Assembly (NCBI GenBank): GCA_900767415.1
Contig: CAAFYZ010000036.1
Coordinates: forward strand, 111,523-175,522
DNA: 64,000 nt
Reading direction: 5' to 3'
From: Clostridia bacterium
GTDB taxonomy: Bacteria > Bacillota > Clostridia > Oscillospirales > CAG-272
Below the pieces are notes generated by a model, which was given only the letters and a program-made list of their open reading frames with translations, did not search any database and was not told the DNA's origin. Both the position numbers and the translations under genes were made by a program. Of the stretch, positions 39,846 to 47,631 are shown piece by piece (the first letter of the stretch is position 1; each line of letters starts with the position of its first letter).

Positions 39846-39855
39846 GTGCTATTCT
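39827..39855 (+). promoter_or_regulatory. Promoter of the two-gene ABC exporter
   Basis: TTGACA (39827-39832), 17 bp, TATTCT (39850-39855), with the -35 embedded in the upstream terminator's descending arm. Confidence 0.65.
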
Positions 39856-39908
39856 GAAAATAAGAGATTTCCTTTCGGCGTTGCCGACGGAAGTCGGAAA
39901 GGATTGGT

Positions 39909-40622
39909 ATGGAAAAATACGAAAACGTCCCCGCACTCTCCGTCTCTCATCTGACGAAGCAGTACGGGAGATTTACGGCACTCGACGATGTTTCCTTCGA
40001 GATTCCGAAGGGGAAGATCATCGGCTTTCTCGGACCGAACGGATCGGGTAAGACGACCTGCATTAAGATCGTCGCGGGACTTCTCACGCCGAGCGGCGGC
40101 ACGGTAGAAGTCGGCGGCGTTCCCGTCGGCGAAGCGTCAAAGTCCCGCGTCGCCTACCTCCCCGAGCGCAACAGCATTCCGGAGCACTTCCGCGTCGCGG
40201 AGGCGGTGGATTACTACGCCGACTTTTTTGCCGACTTTGACCGCGCCCGCGCCGTCTCCATGTTGCAGACGCTCGGCGTCGCCCCGGACTTCATTATCAA
40301 GAATCTTTCGAAAGGGACCAAAGAGAAGGTACAGCTTGTCATGGTTATGTCCCGCAGAGCGGATATTTATCTTCTTGACGAGCCGATCAGCGGCGTCGAT
40401 CCCGCCGCCCGCGATTTTATCATCCGGACGATTCTCTCGGTCGATTCTCCCGATGCGTCCGTTCTGATCTCCACGCACCTGATCTCGGATATCGAGACGG
40501 TCATGGACGGCTTTCTCCTTTTGAAAAACGGGAAGATTTTCTCCTCCGGTACACCGGAAGGACTGAAGGAGAAAACGGGAAAAACCGTGGACGAATACTT
40601 CAGAGAGGTGTTCAGATGTTAA
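39909..40622 (+). CDS. ABC transporter ATP-binding protein
   Basis: 237 residues, single ATPase module. Walker A GPNGSGKTT at residues 42-50, Walker B IYLLDEPISGVDP, and the H-loop VLISTHLISD. The signature is LSKGTKEKVQL rather than LSGGQ, a variant found in the YtrB/EcsA-like exporters. It pairs with the membrane protein encoded downstream, whose gene overlaps it by 7 bp. Probable role in exporting a lipid or antimicrobial peptide; the cargo is not determined. Confidence 0.9.
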   Translation: MEKYENVPALSVSHLTKQYGRFTALDDVSFEIPKGKIIGFLGPNGSGKTTCIKIVAGLLTPSGGTVEVGGVPVGEASKSRVAYLPERNSIPEHFRVAEAVDYYADFFADFDRARAVSMLQTLGVAPDFIIKNLSKGTKEKVQLVMVMSRRADIYLLDEPISGVDPAARDFIIRTILSVDSPDASVLISTHLISDIETVMDGFLLLKNGKIFSSGTPEGLKEKTGKTVDEYFREVFRC

Positions 40623-41407
40623 GAAAAGTTTTCAAATATGATATAAAAGCCCTGCGAAACGTAGTCCTGACGATGCTCGTCGTTTTGCTGTCTCTCGGAC
40701 TTCTCGGCTTCGGTATCCGTATGCTGATCTATCGGATGATCGACGGGGAGGCAAATTTTTCCGTCGTCGGACTTTACGGTCTTTGGATTCTGACCATCGT
40801 CGGCGTCGTCGGTATTGCCGCGACGGCGGGGATAATGATTCTTTACCGCTATTATAAGTCGGTCTTCACCGACGAAGGGTATCTCACGATGACGCTCCCC
40901 GTCGACACGCACTCTCTCCTCCTCGGCAAGATGTTCGCCGCCCTTCTTTGCGCACTTGCCGTCGGGCTCGTTGCGATTTTCGCGTACGCTCTGACGACTA
41001 TCCTGCCGCAGGTCCTTTTCCTGATAAAAAAGGGCGCGCTTGAGAACATTTGGGATTCCTTTTCCGACCTTGACATCATCGGCATGGTCGGGCATGACAC
41101 GCCGACCATTGTCCTCGGTATCTTCGACGCGCTTTTCTCCGCCGTGCGGGAGTTCGTCCTGATGTATGCCGCCATCACCCTCGGTGCCACCCTCCTGAAA
41201 AAGGCGCGCCTTGTCGGTGCCGTCCTCTTCGTTTTTCTCGCCTCCTTCGTCAACGGGATCTTCTCGTTTTTCATCTCCCTCCTCACCGCCACGACCGAGA
41301 ACCTGGTGCTCACCTATACTCTGAACATTTTTCTCTCCATGGTGATGATCGTCCTCTTCTACTTCCTCACCTATTCTCTTCTGCATAAGTGTTTCAACAT
41401 CGAATAA
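40616..41407 (+). CDS. ABC transporter membrane subunit
   Basis: 263 residues with six predicted membrane helices (for example VLTMLVVLLSLGLLGFGIRML, LWILTIVGVVGIAATAGIMILY, LVLTYTLNIFLSMVMIVLFYFL). The cytosolic loop YYKSVFTDEGYLTMTLPVDTHSLLLGKM is typical of ABC-2-like permeases in Clostridia. Translationally coupled to the preceding ATPase gene (7-bp overlap). No substrate evidence. Confidence 0.83.
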   Translation: MLRKVFKYDIKALRNVVLTMLVVLLSLGLLGFGIRMLIYRMIDGEANFSVVGLYGLWILTIVGVVGIAATAGIMILYRYYKSVFTDEGYLTMTLPVDTHSLLLGKMFAALLCALAVGLVAIFAYALTTILPQVLFLIKKGALENIWDSFSDLDIIGMVGHDTPTIVLGIFDALFSAVREFVLMYAAITLGATLLKKARLVGAVLFVFLASFVNGIFSFFISLLTATTENLVLTYTLNIFLSMVMIVLFYFLTYSLLHKCFNIE

Positions 41408-41436
41408 ACCGCATAATGTAAAGAAAACAATACAAA

Positions 41437-41485
41437 AAAGAAGGAACAAAGCACAAATACGCGCGTTGTTCCTTCTTTGCTTTTT
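41437..41485 (+). terminator. Terminator after the ABC exporter
   Basis: AAAGAAGGAACAA (41437-41449) pairs with TTGTTCCTTCTTT (41466-41478), followed by GCTTTTT. Confidence 0.85.
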
Positions 41486-41588
41486 GAAATATTCGGAAAA
41501 GACACCGTTCGACAAATTCCGACCGTCCGGCTGCCTATAATAAAAGTACGGGCAAAAACCCGGGAAAAAAAGAAAAACAGAGGTCGGT

Positions 41589-41882
41589 ATGAAAACAGTA
41601 ACGGAGCGGAGAGTCGACGAGCTTTGGCGGGTGGTGATCCCGCGCGAAATCCGGGAGAAGTATAAGATTCTGCAGGGAGACACCGTCAGAATCGTGGAGG
41701 AGACGGACGGCTTTTTTATCGAGCCGGTCACGACCCTTTGCCGCCTTTGCGGCGCGCGCCTTCCCGACGAGGGGGAGTATCTTCTTTGCGACGCCTGTCT
41801 TGACGGCATCCGCCGCGAGGTGCGCACGGCACCGAAGATCGTGCCGTTGTCCTTTCGCCAAGAGGAAGAAAACGAAAAATGA
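41589..41882 (+). CDS. AbrB/SpoVT-type DNA-binding protein with C-terminal zinc ribbon
   Basis: 97 residues. Residues 1-47 form a swapped-hairpin AbrB domain (RRVDELWRVVIPREIREKYKI, then GDTVRIVEETDGFFIEP). Residues 51-70 hold Cys51/Cys54 and Cys67/Cys70 (CRLC ... CDAC), a compact zinc ribbon. AbrB domains bind DNA as dimers; the ribbon may add protein or DNA contacts. A clear TATAAT lies at 41536-41541 but its -35 is weak, so an activator or alternative control is possible. GAGGT precedes ATG 41589. Target genes are unknown. Confidence 0.83.
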   Translation: MKTVTERRVDELWRVVIPREIREKYKILQGDTVRIVEETDGFFIEPVTTLCRLCGARLPDEGEYLLCDACLDGIRREVRTAPKIVPLSFRQEEENEK

Positions 41883-41919
41883 AAAGCGCTGCCGCCCGAT
41901 TTTCGGGCGGCAGCGCTTT
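41883..41919. terminator. Hairpin between convergent AbrB and radical SAM genes
   Basis: AAAGCGCTGCCGCCCG pairs with CGGGCGGCAGCGCTTT over 16 bp. The minus-strand exit (CTTTTCATTTTTC) is T-rich; the plus-strand exit is not, so it works best for the radical SAM operon. Confidence 0.75.
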
Positions 41920-41929
41920 GTCCGGCGGG

Positions 41930-42838
41930 TCATTTGCCGCTTGGAAAATACATTCCCTGATACAGACCGCGCTCTTCCATGCGGCGGCGGATCTCTTCGA
42001 TCAGATAGTCCTTGTCGCGGTTCCACGACGGCGCGAGGAGCAGGTCCTCGGGCGCGTCTCCCGTGATGCGCTGCATGACGATGGCGGGGTCGAGGTGCGT
42101 CAGCACGGAGATCACCCCTTCGATACATTCTTCTTCGGTGAGCGGGGTATATTTTCCCGCGCGGTAGAGGTCGGCGAGCACCGTGCCTTCCGTCACATAG
42201 AGGGAATGGATCTTCGCCCCGAAGATCGGAAAGCGCGCGAGGTAGTCTGCCGTGTGTACCCAGTCTTCGGACGTCTCGCCCGGCAGACCGAGCAGAAGGT
42301 GCACGATCACCTTGATATGGTGGCGGTGCAGGATCTCTACCGCCTCTTCAAAACGGGCGCGCGGGTATCCGATGTGGCAAAAGCGTGCCGTCTCTTCCTT
42401 CGATGTCTGAAGCCCCAGCTCCACCCATACGTCGACGCGGTCGAGATAGGTCTCGAGCAGAGCCGCGATCTCCTCGGTGATACAGTCGGGTCGCGTCCCG
42501 ATCGACAGCACGACGATGCGCGGATCGACCGACAGCCCCTCGTCATAGCGGGCACGGAGCACCTCGGGCGGGGCATAGGTGCCCGAAAAATTCTGAAAAT
42601 ACAGGATATATTTTTTCCACTTCGGATTCGTGGAAAAATACTTTTCCACCTGTGCGCGGATCGGCTCTTTTTTCGGCAGATGCTCTCCCGCACCCCGCTC
42701 GCCGCAGAAGATGCACCCGCCGACGCCGACGGTACCGTCGCGGTTCGGACAGGTGAAACCGCCGTCCACGCAGATGCGGCGCACGGCGGTTTTGTAAGTG
42801 CTTTTCAGATAAGAATGAAAACTGCGATAAACTTTCAT
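41930..42838 (-). CDS. Radical SAM protein, TIGR01212/COG1242 family (YtqA-like)
   Basis: 302 residues. The N-terminus DGGFTCPNRDGTVGVGGCIFC carries the three cysteines for the 4Fe-4S cluster in the long-spaced arrangement of this family. Later IVVLSIGTRPDCI and WVELGLQTSKEE are the SAM and barrel strands. The true reaction is unknown. ATG 42838 overlaps the stop of the small exporter gene by 4 bp (ATGA). Last gene in a minus-strand run 44300-41930. Confidence 0.88.
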   Translation of the reverse strand: MKVYRSFHSYLKSTYKTAVRRICVDGGFTCPNRDGTVGVGGCIFCGERGAGEHLPKKEPIRAQVEKYFSTNPKWKKYILYFQNFSGTYAPPEVLRARYDEGLSVDPRIVVLSIGTRPDCITEEIAALLETYLDRVDVWVELGLQTSKEETARFCHIGYPRARFEEAVEILHRHHIKVIVHLLLGLPGETSEDWVHTADYLARFPIFGAKIHSLYVTEGTVLADLYRAGKYTPLTEEECIEGVISVLTHLDPAIVMQRITGDAPEDLLLAPSWNRDKDYLIEEIRRRMEERGLYQGMYFPSGK

Positions 42839-43305
42839 GACTTCGGTACTAAGAAAGAGAGAAAGCCGAGCACGCCGTAAGACGCGAGCGTCATGATGAT
42901 GCCGCACCCCACGACGCCGAGAAAGACGGCGAGGAAAGAACGCTTTTTCGGCAGATCGAAGAGAGATGCGACGAGCGATCCCGTCCATGCGCCCGTTCCG
43001 GGGCAGGGGAGCATGACAAAGAGGAGCAGTCCCCAAAAGGAGACGCGAAGGATTTTCTCCGAGTGCTTGTCCGCTTTTCTTCTGACCCAGCCGACGATTT
43101 TTTCAAACGGCTTGAATTTTTCGAGCCATGTGAGAATCTTCGGAATGAACAGGAGAATAAAAGGCACGGGGATCATATTGCCGACGAGTGCGGCGAGAAA
43201 GTTCTGCCAAAAAGGCAATTTCAGTACCGCCCCGACGGGAATGGCACCGCGTAGTTCCACGATCGGTGCCATCGCAATCAGAAATACATACAGAAGGGGA
43301 TTCAT
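42835..43305 (-). CDS. Small multidrug export family protein (COG2426)
   Basis: 156 residues, four to five membrane helices. VFLIAMAPIVELRGAIPVGA at the N-terminus and LLFVMLPCPGTGAWTGSLVASLF are the two conserved segments of PF06695. The drug-export name comes from old annotation; its actual substrate is not known. Overlaps both neighbours by 4 bp. Confidence 0.85.
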   Translation of the reverse strand: MNPLLYVFLIAMAPIVELRGAIPVGAVLKLPFWQNFLAALVGNMIPVPFILLFIPKILTWLEKFKPFEKIVGWVRRKADKHSEKILRVSFWGLLLFVMLPCPGTGAWTGSLVASLFDLPKKRSFLAVFLGVVGCGIIMTLASYGVLGFLSFLVPKS

Positions 43306-43574
43306 TTCTCTTTCGTCTCCTCATCTTCGGAGGGATTTTTTTCGTTACCGTCGCCTTCGATACGGGAAAAGCGTACGACCTCACGCCCGTCCGGCAGAAG
43401 TGCCGAGGTGTTCCAGTTTTCGAGCGGGCGCACCCACAGTCCGCCGTCCCCGTACAGGGCACGGTAGACGACCATCGGTTCGGTCGTTTCGGAATGGCGC
43501 GCGATCCCGATGACTTCGTATTCGTTTCCTTTGAAGTGGCGGTATCTTCCGTTTTTCGGAATTTTCTCTTCCAT
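43302..43574 (-). CDS. DUF1653-domain protein
   Basis: 90 residues. GRYRHFKGNEYEVIGIARHSETTEP and MVVYRALYGDGGLWVRPLE define the DUF1653 fold, a small SH3-like barrel of unknown function. ATG 43574 follows GAGGAAAA. A charged C-terminal tail (about 20 residues) extends beyond the domain. Overlaps the downstream gene by 4 bp. Confidence 0.87.
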   Translation of the reverse strand: MEEKIPKNGRYRHFKGNEYEVIGIARHSETTEPMVVYRALYGDGGLWVRPLENWNTSALLPDGREVVRFSRIEGDGNEKNPSEDEETKEK

Positions 43575-43613
43575 GCGGTTTTCCTCGGTGGCAGATATCA
43601 TGTCTTCCGGCGA

Positions 43614-44300
43614 TCAGTGCTTTTCCGGATTTTCAAACCCGTGATAGCCGAACAGCCGCGAGAAGATGCGATACCCTTTGAGCTTGTCGATGAAAAGGGA
43701 GAGATAGAAGAGCGCACAGCCGACGAGTGCGACCATGATGTCCTCCATCGTGTCGGCGACGGGAGATTTTCCGAGGGCGATGGATTCTTCCACCCGTTGC
43801 GAGTCTCCGCCCGTGATGCGATCGACGTTGTATTCCCACACTTCCCACAGAGCGGCAATCCCCATCGTAAAGACGAGGACGATAATCATCGCGCCGACGG
43901 GATTGAGTTTTCCGTCGCTCCACCGCACGAGGAACGCGAAGATAAAGAGACTGCAAAGGAAGCCGAAATAGGCGTGCATGATAAGATCCCAGCAGGCGAT
44001 CTTGTCATAGAATTCGCAGGCACTGCCGAGGTCCGATGCCAAAAAGACAAAGAGCGTGCACCCGTAGGAGAGTATGGTCGGCAGTGGCTTTTTCGAAAGA
44101 ATGCCGTACACCGGTATGGCGAAGGGGAGGAGTGCCGACGCCGGCACCTGTAAATACATGGCGGCACCCGTGCCGCCGCACACGGCGTACAGAATACAGA
44201 AGAGAAGTGCCAGTGCCTCCGCGATGATTCCGGGGATCCAGGGGAGGATCGCACTCTTCTTTTTTTCTTCGGTCGTAAGAAGGTTTTCCTGCATATTCAT
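43614..44300 (-). CDS. YjdF/DUF2238-like integral membrane protein
   Basis: 228 residues with about six membrane helices. Conserved polar spots lie in FYDKIACWDLIMHAYFG, ALWEVWEYNVDRI and DTMEDIMVALVG, typical of the YjdF/DUF2238 family, whose role is unknown. ATG 44300 follows GAGGTGAAAC. It heads a four-gene minus-strand operon with its own promoter. Confidence 0.77.
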   Translation of the reverse strand: MNMQENLLTTEEKKKSAILPWIPGIIAEALALLFCILYAVCGGTGAAMYLQVPASALLPFAIPVYGILSKKPLPTILSYGCTLFVFLASDLGSACEFYDKIACWDLIMHAYFGFLCSLFIFAFLVRWSDGKLNPVGAMIIVLVFTMGIAALWEVWEYNVDRITGGDSQRVEESIALGKSPVADTMEDIMVALVGCALFYLSLFIDKLKGYRIFSRLFGYHGFENPEKH

Positions 44301-44338
44301 AGTTTCACCTCATCGTTTATCTTTATAATACCAAAGGT

Positions 44339-44367
44339 ATTGTATCAGAAGAGAAGGAAAAAGTCAA
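44339..44367 (-). promoter_or_regulatory. Promoter of the 44300-41930 operon
   Basis: Minus strand TTGACT (44367-44362), 17 bp, TACAAT (44344-44339). Confidence 0.75.
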
Positions 44368-44378
44368 GGTCTGCGCGA

Positions 44379-44504
44379 CGATATGTAACGCCGGAAGGTG
44401 TGTCGATACATAACGCCCGAAGGCGTGTCGAGATGTTTTCGCTATGCTCAAACCCGATATATTTCTCGCTTTGCTCGAAATTCGATAAGTTGCCTGCGGC
44501 AACG
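44379..44504. repeat. Array of five different mini-hairpins with CGATA-type connectors
   Basis: Units start at CGA 44379, 44404, 44429, 44455 and 44483, with a final CGA at 44503; spacing 25, 25, 26, 28 and 20 nt. Each begins CGATAT, CGATAC, CGAGAT, CGATAT or CGATAA. The cores differ but fold back: ACGCC/GGTGT, ACGCC/GGCGT, TTT-GC/GC-AAA, TTTC-GC/GC-GAAA and GTTGCC/GGCAAC. It lies between the methyltransferase stop and the upstream promoter of the divergent operon. Confidence 0.7.
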
Positions 44505-44531
44505 AGAGAAGGAGAGGGGATGTTGAAACGA

Positions 44532-45899
44532 TTATTTGGCAAGACAAAGGATCGTTTCAACGTGTCCCGTTCCCGGAAAAAGATCAAAAGGCGTCGCAAT
44601 TCCGACTGCGAAACCCTGCGGCACAAGACGGGCGACATCACGTGCCAGCGTCTCGGGATTGCAGGATATGTAAACAATTCTTTTCGGATTGAGCGTCGCG
44701 ACAAAATCAAGCGTCTTTTCGTCGCACCCGCCGCGCGGCGGATCGAGGACGATGACATCGGGGCGGATCGGCGCACCGCGCTTTCTTTCCGCCGCGCGGA
44801 GAAGACCTTCGGTGTCGGCGGCGTCTCCGGCGTAGAAGTGCGCGTTTTTGATTCCGTTTGCCGCGGCGTTCTCTTCGGCACAGCGGGCGGCACTCTCCAC
44901 GATCTCCACGCCGATGACCTCGGCGGCGTCGCGCGCCATCGAGAGACCGATCGATCCGACCCCGCAATAGAGATCGAGCAGCGTTTCGCCCCCCGTCAGC
45001 GCGGCAAGTTCTTTTGCCTTGGCATACAGGAGTTCCGCCGCCGCATGGTTCACCTGATAGAAGGAGGGGGCGGTGATACCGAGCGACACCCCCGCGAGCG
45101 TGTCGTGAATACGGTCGACGCCGAAAAGGAGACGGTAGTCCTTGCCGAGGATGACATTGGTATTTTCGGGATGATAGTTTAAGAGGATTCCCACGATCTC
45201 GGGGTGCGCGGCACGCAGGGTGCGCACAAGATCTTCTTCCGCAGAAAAACCTTTTTCGCCGACGACGAGCGTCAGGAGAATTTCGCCCGAGACTTCGCCG
45301 CGACGGAGATAAATATGGCGTAAAAGTCCCCGCCCGCTTTCGGGATCGAAGACCGTGAGACGGTGCTTTTCAAAAAACGCGCGGAGCGTTTCGAGAATCG
45401 ACGAAAATCCCGTGACCGCGAGCGGGCAGTCCGCCGCTTCGATGACCCGATGGCTCTTCGGAGCGTAAAAGCCGATTCGGTAACCGCCTTTTTCTTCTTT
45501 TGCGATCGGGTATTGCGCCTTGTTGCGATAGCCGACGGTTCGGGGAGAAGGGACGAGAGGCGCGACTTTTACATTGGGAAGCCCCGCCTTGCGGAACGCC
45601 ATGCGCACGGATTCCTCTTTTTGCCGACATTCTTCGGTATAGAGAATATCGCGGTACGCGCAGGCATGGCATGCGGGATTTTGGCATCGGGTATCGGTGC
45701 GGAGAGGGGAAGGCGTCAGAATCTTCGTCGCCTTCGCCACGGCATACGTGCGGTTCACCTTGATGACGAGTGCCTCGACGACCTCGCCCGTCACCGCCCC
45801 GGAGACGAAGACGGTAAAGCCGTCTGGCTTCGCCACTCCGTAGCCGAGGTGGTTCAGATCAATGACGGAAAGTGTAAGTTTTTGATTTTTCGACAGCAT
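44532..45899 (-). CDS. 23S rRNA (uracil-C5)-methyltransferase, RlmCD/TrmA family
   Basis: 455 residues. An N-terminal TRAM domain (LTLSVIDLNHLGYGVAKPDG) is followed by a cysteine group for an Fe-S cluster (CQNPACHACAYRDI). The SAM pocket is LLDLYCGVGSIGLSMA, and the nucleophilic cysteine is in VYISCNPETLARD; the base is in FYQVNHAAAELL. It methylates U at C5 in 23S rRNA; position (747 and/or 1939) cannot be told. ATG 45899 follows CGGAAG. Confidence 0.92.
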   Translation of the reverse strand: MLSKNQKLTLSVIDLNHLGYGVAKPDGFTVFVSGAVTGEVVEALVIKVNRTYAVAKATKILTPSPLRTDTRCQNPACHACAYRDILYTEECRQKEESVRMAFRKAGLPNVKVAPLVPSPRTVGYRNKAQYPIAKEEKGGYRIGFYAPKSHRVIEAADCPLAVTGFSSILETLRAFFEKHRLTVFDPESGRGLLRHIYLRRGEVSGEILLTLVVGEKGFSAEEDLVRTLRAAHPEIVGILLNYHPENTNVILGKDYRLLFGVDRIHDTLAGVSLGITAPSFYQVNHAAAELLYAKAKELAALTGGETLLDLYCGVGSIGLSMARDAAEVIGVEIVESAARCAEENAAANGIKNAHFYAGDAADTEGLLRAAERKRGAPIRPDVIVLDPPRGGCDEKTLDFVATLNPKRIVYISCNPETLARDVARLVPQGFAVGIATPFDLFPGTGHVETILCLAK

Positions 45900-45929
45900 A
45901 ATATTCTTCCGATTTGTAAACAAAAGTTA

Positions 45930-46769
45930 TTATAATATCTCTTCTTTCAGAGAATTCCGAAATTCTTTCGGCGTCACCCCGTAAGAAGCTTTGAACATTT
46001 TCGTAAAATAAGACGCATCGGTGAACCCCGTCTCGTCGGCAATATCGATGACCGTTTTTGCCGTGTTTTCGAGGAGGGAGCGCGCCGCTTTGAGACGGTA
46101 GGCGATGATATACTGGTGCAGGGTGATCCCCGCCTTCTTCTTTAACATCTGACTGACGTAGAAAGGGTGATAGCCGAAGATCGCGCCGATCTCGGTGTTG
46201 GAGAGTTCCTCTCCGCAGTGCTCGCGGATGTATTCGTCCATCGCCTCCACCATGCGGGTGGGGAGTGCGTTTTCATCGGTGATTTCCGCCACGCGGAGAA
46301 GTTCGAGTTTCAGCAGTGCGGACACCGTCGCCCGATAGTCGCCGAGTGCGCTGACGAACAGGTTTGCCATACGCAAAAATGCGTCTTTTTCCGCCGCCAT
46401 ATCTTCGATATAAAGCGGTCGGTCAAAAGGGGCGGCATCTTCCGTCCGACGGATGACGGCACCTTCGGGGAGAGGCAGAGAATAGGCGGAGAGACGGTCG
46501 GCGGGCGCACCTTCTTCATAGGTGAGATCGAAGTTCAGCACGACCGCGCGGAAATACTTGCTCTTCAACTTATATACTGTCCCCGCGGGAAGATAGAGAA
46601 AGTTGCCGGGGGTCAGATGCTTCTTTTTTTCGCCTTCAATTTCAAAAGCGAGATCGCCCGAAAGAGAAAAAAAGCAGCGTGCGTCCGGCGCGGTGCGGAA
46701 GTCGCCGGCGGTATCGGTTTCCAAGAGGGACGCCCTTCTGACATAGGGATTGAGGCGGTCGAGGTCCAT
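45930..46769 (-). CDS. AraC-family transcriptional regulator with cupin sensor
   Basis: 279 residues. The N-terminal half is a cupin (FFSLSGDLAFEIEG, then LTPGNFLYLPAGTVYKLK). The C-terminal half has two helix-turn-helix motifs (LSNTEIGAIFGYHPFYVSQMLKKKAG and VIDIADETGFTDASYFTKMFKASYG). ATG 46769 follows AAAAGGAGA. It may control the Gfo/Idh-sugar isomerase pair located beyond the tRNA on the other strand; that link is only positional. Confidence 0.87.
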   Translation of the reverse strand: MDLDRLNPYVRRASLLETDTAGDFRTAPDARCFFSLSGDLAFEIEGEKKKHLTPGNFLYLPAGTVYKLKSKYFRAVVLNFDLTYEEGAPADRLSAYSLPLPEGAVIRRTEDAAPFDRPLYIEDMAAEKDAFLRMANLFVSALGDYRATVSALLKLELLRVAEITDENALPTRMVEAMDEYIREHCGEELSNTEIGAIFGYHPFYVSQMLKKKAGITLHQYIIAYRLKAARSLLENTAKTVIDIADETGFTDASYFTKMFKASYGVTPKEFRNSLKEEIL

Positions 46770-46897
46770 ATTCTGTCTCCTTTTGCCTCCCGCTTGTCCG
46801 CGGTTTCGTGGTCGGATGCGCGCGCTTTGACGGGGGGCGTGTCGGAAGAACTACCGGAAAACCCGGCGTTTTTCTTCCCGTTTTCTGTTTTTCTACT

Positions 46898-46927
46898 ATT
46901 ATAACATACACGGGCGCGAAAAATCAA
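46898..46927 (-). promoter_or_regulatory. Promoter of the AraC-type gene
   Basis: Minus strand TTGATT (46927-46922), 18 bp, TATAAT (46903-46898). Confidence 0.7.
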
Positions 46928-46957
46928 CAGAAAATCCGAAAAAATTGAAAAAGCCCC

Positions 46958-46986
46958 TTGACAAACCCCTCTTTCTGTGTTACAAT
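46958..46986 (+). promoter_or_regulatory. Promoter of tRNA-Glu
   Basis: TTGACA (46958-46963), 17 bp, TACAAT (46981-46986); the tRNA starts 18 bp further on. Confidence 0.85.
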
Positions 46987-47004
46987 AACTTGCAAGCAAA
47001 AAAC

Positions 47005-47079
47005 GGCTCGTTGGTCAAGCGGCTAAGACACGGCCCTCTCAAGGCTGAAACGGCAGTTCGATTCTGCCACGAGTCACCA
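47005..47079 (+). tRNA. tRNA-Glu, anticodon CUC
   Basis: 75 nt. The acceptor GGCTCGT pairs with ACGAGTC; D-arm GTCAAGCGGCTAAGAC; anticodon stem CGGCC/GGCTG around loop CTCTCAA, anticodon CTC (reads GAG); T-arm GGCAG-TTCGATT-CTGCC; discriminator A and encoded CCA (47077-47079). The overall sequence matches Firmicute tRNA-Glu. The adjacent hairpin terminates transcription. A UUC tRNA-Glu must lie elsewhere for GAA codons. Confidence 0.93.
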
Positions 47080-47080
47080 C

Positions 47081-47111
47081 AAAAGAGCACCCCATTTAGG
47101 GGTGCTCTTTT
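47081..47111 (+). terminator. Terminator of tRNA-Glu
   Basis: AAAAGAGCACCCC, loop ATTTA, GGGGTGCTCTTTT, starting 2 bp after the tRNA. Its right arm is also the start of repeat copy 1. Confidence 0.9.
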
Positions 47112-47475
47112 GTGTGCCCCGTGACTTTTCGCCTGCGCGAGCCGCAGAGCGGCGAGCGGCAGGGCGAGACATTCTCCCGCGGATCGCCCCGCGATCGCAC
47201 GGCTCTGCCGCGCGGGAGAAATTCTGCCAAATCAAAGCCGTTAGCGTAGGAAGGCGCCTCAAACATGGGGTGCTCTTTTGTGTACCCCGTGCCTTTTCGC
47301 CTGCGCGAGTCGCAGAGCGACGAGCGGCAGGGCGAGACATTCTCCCGCGGATCGCTCCGCGATCGCACGGCTCTGCCGCGCGGGAGAAATTCTGCCAAAT
47401 CGTTAGCGTAGGAAAGCACCCCAAACATGGGGTGCTCTTTTGTGTGCCCCGTGGCTTTTCGCCTGCGCGAGCCGC
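47099..47475. repeat. Tandem direct repeat, two full copies (168 and 162 bp) plus a 47-bp partial copy
   Basis: Copies begin at GGGGTGCTCTTTTGTG: 47099, 47267 and 47429. Copy 2 lacks 6 bp near its end. Each full copy contains a small hairpin (47141-47153 and 47309-47321) and a long foldback (47158-47228 and 47326-47396) built on TTCTCCCGCG/CGCGGGAGAA, with an inner GATCGC/GCGATC stem. Each copy ends in a terminator-like GGGGTGCTC stem. The short frames inside have no ribosome sites, so I regard the region as non-coding. Confidence 0.85.
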
Positions 47476-47534
47476 TTTACAATGTGAAAAAAATCCGCAC
47501 GGCGAAACCTTTGATTTTTTCGGAAAAGCAAAAA

Positions 47535-47561
47535 AACGGTGTCACGGACGCCGTTATTTTT
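47535..47561 (+). terminator. Terminator downstream of the tandem repeat
   Basis: AACGGTGTC, loop ACG, GACGCCGTT (one G-T pair), then ATTTTTC. It would stop any transcript that reads through the repeat copies before the next promoter. Confidence 0.7.
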
Positions 47562-47602
47562 CAAAAAAGTCAAAATCGTACAACAAAAAGTGAAAATATG
47601 TC

Positions 47603-47631
47603 TTGAAAACCGTAAAATCAGAAGGTATAAT
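47603..47631 (+). promoter_or_regulatory. Promoter of the Gfo/Idh-isomerase operon
   Basis: TTGAAA (47603-47608), 17 bp, TATAAT (47626-47631). Confidence 0.8.

Noticed and set aside
44379..44504. Possible CRISPR array
   Set aside because: The conserved part is only about 5-6 nt, the cores are self-complementary, and there are no cas genes or constant repeats.
47074..47428. Repeat-containing short proteins on the minus strand
   Set aside because: The frames are only the tandem repeat read in two registers, lacking start sites and crossing terminators.
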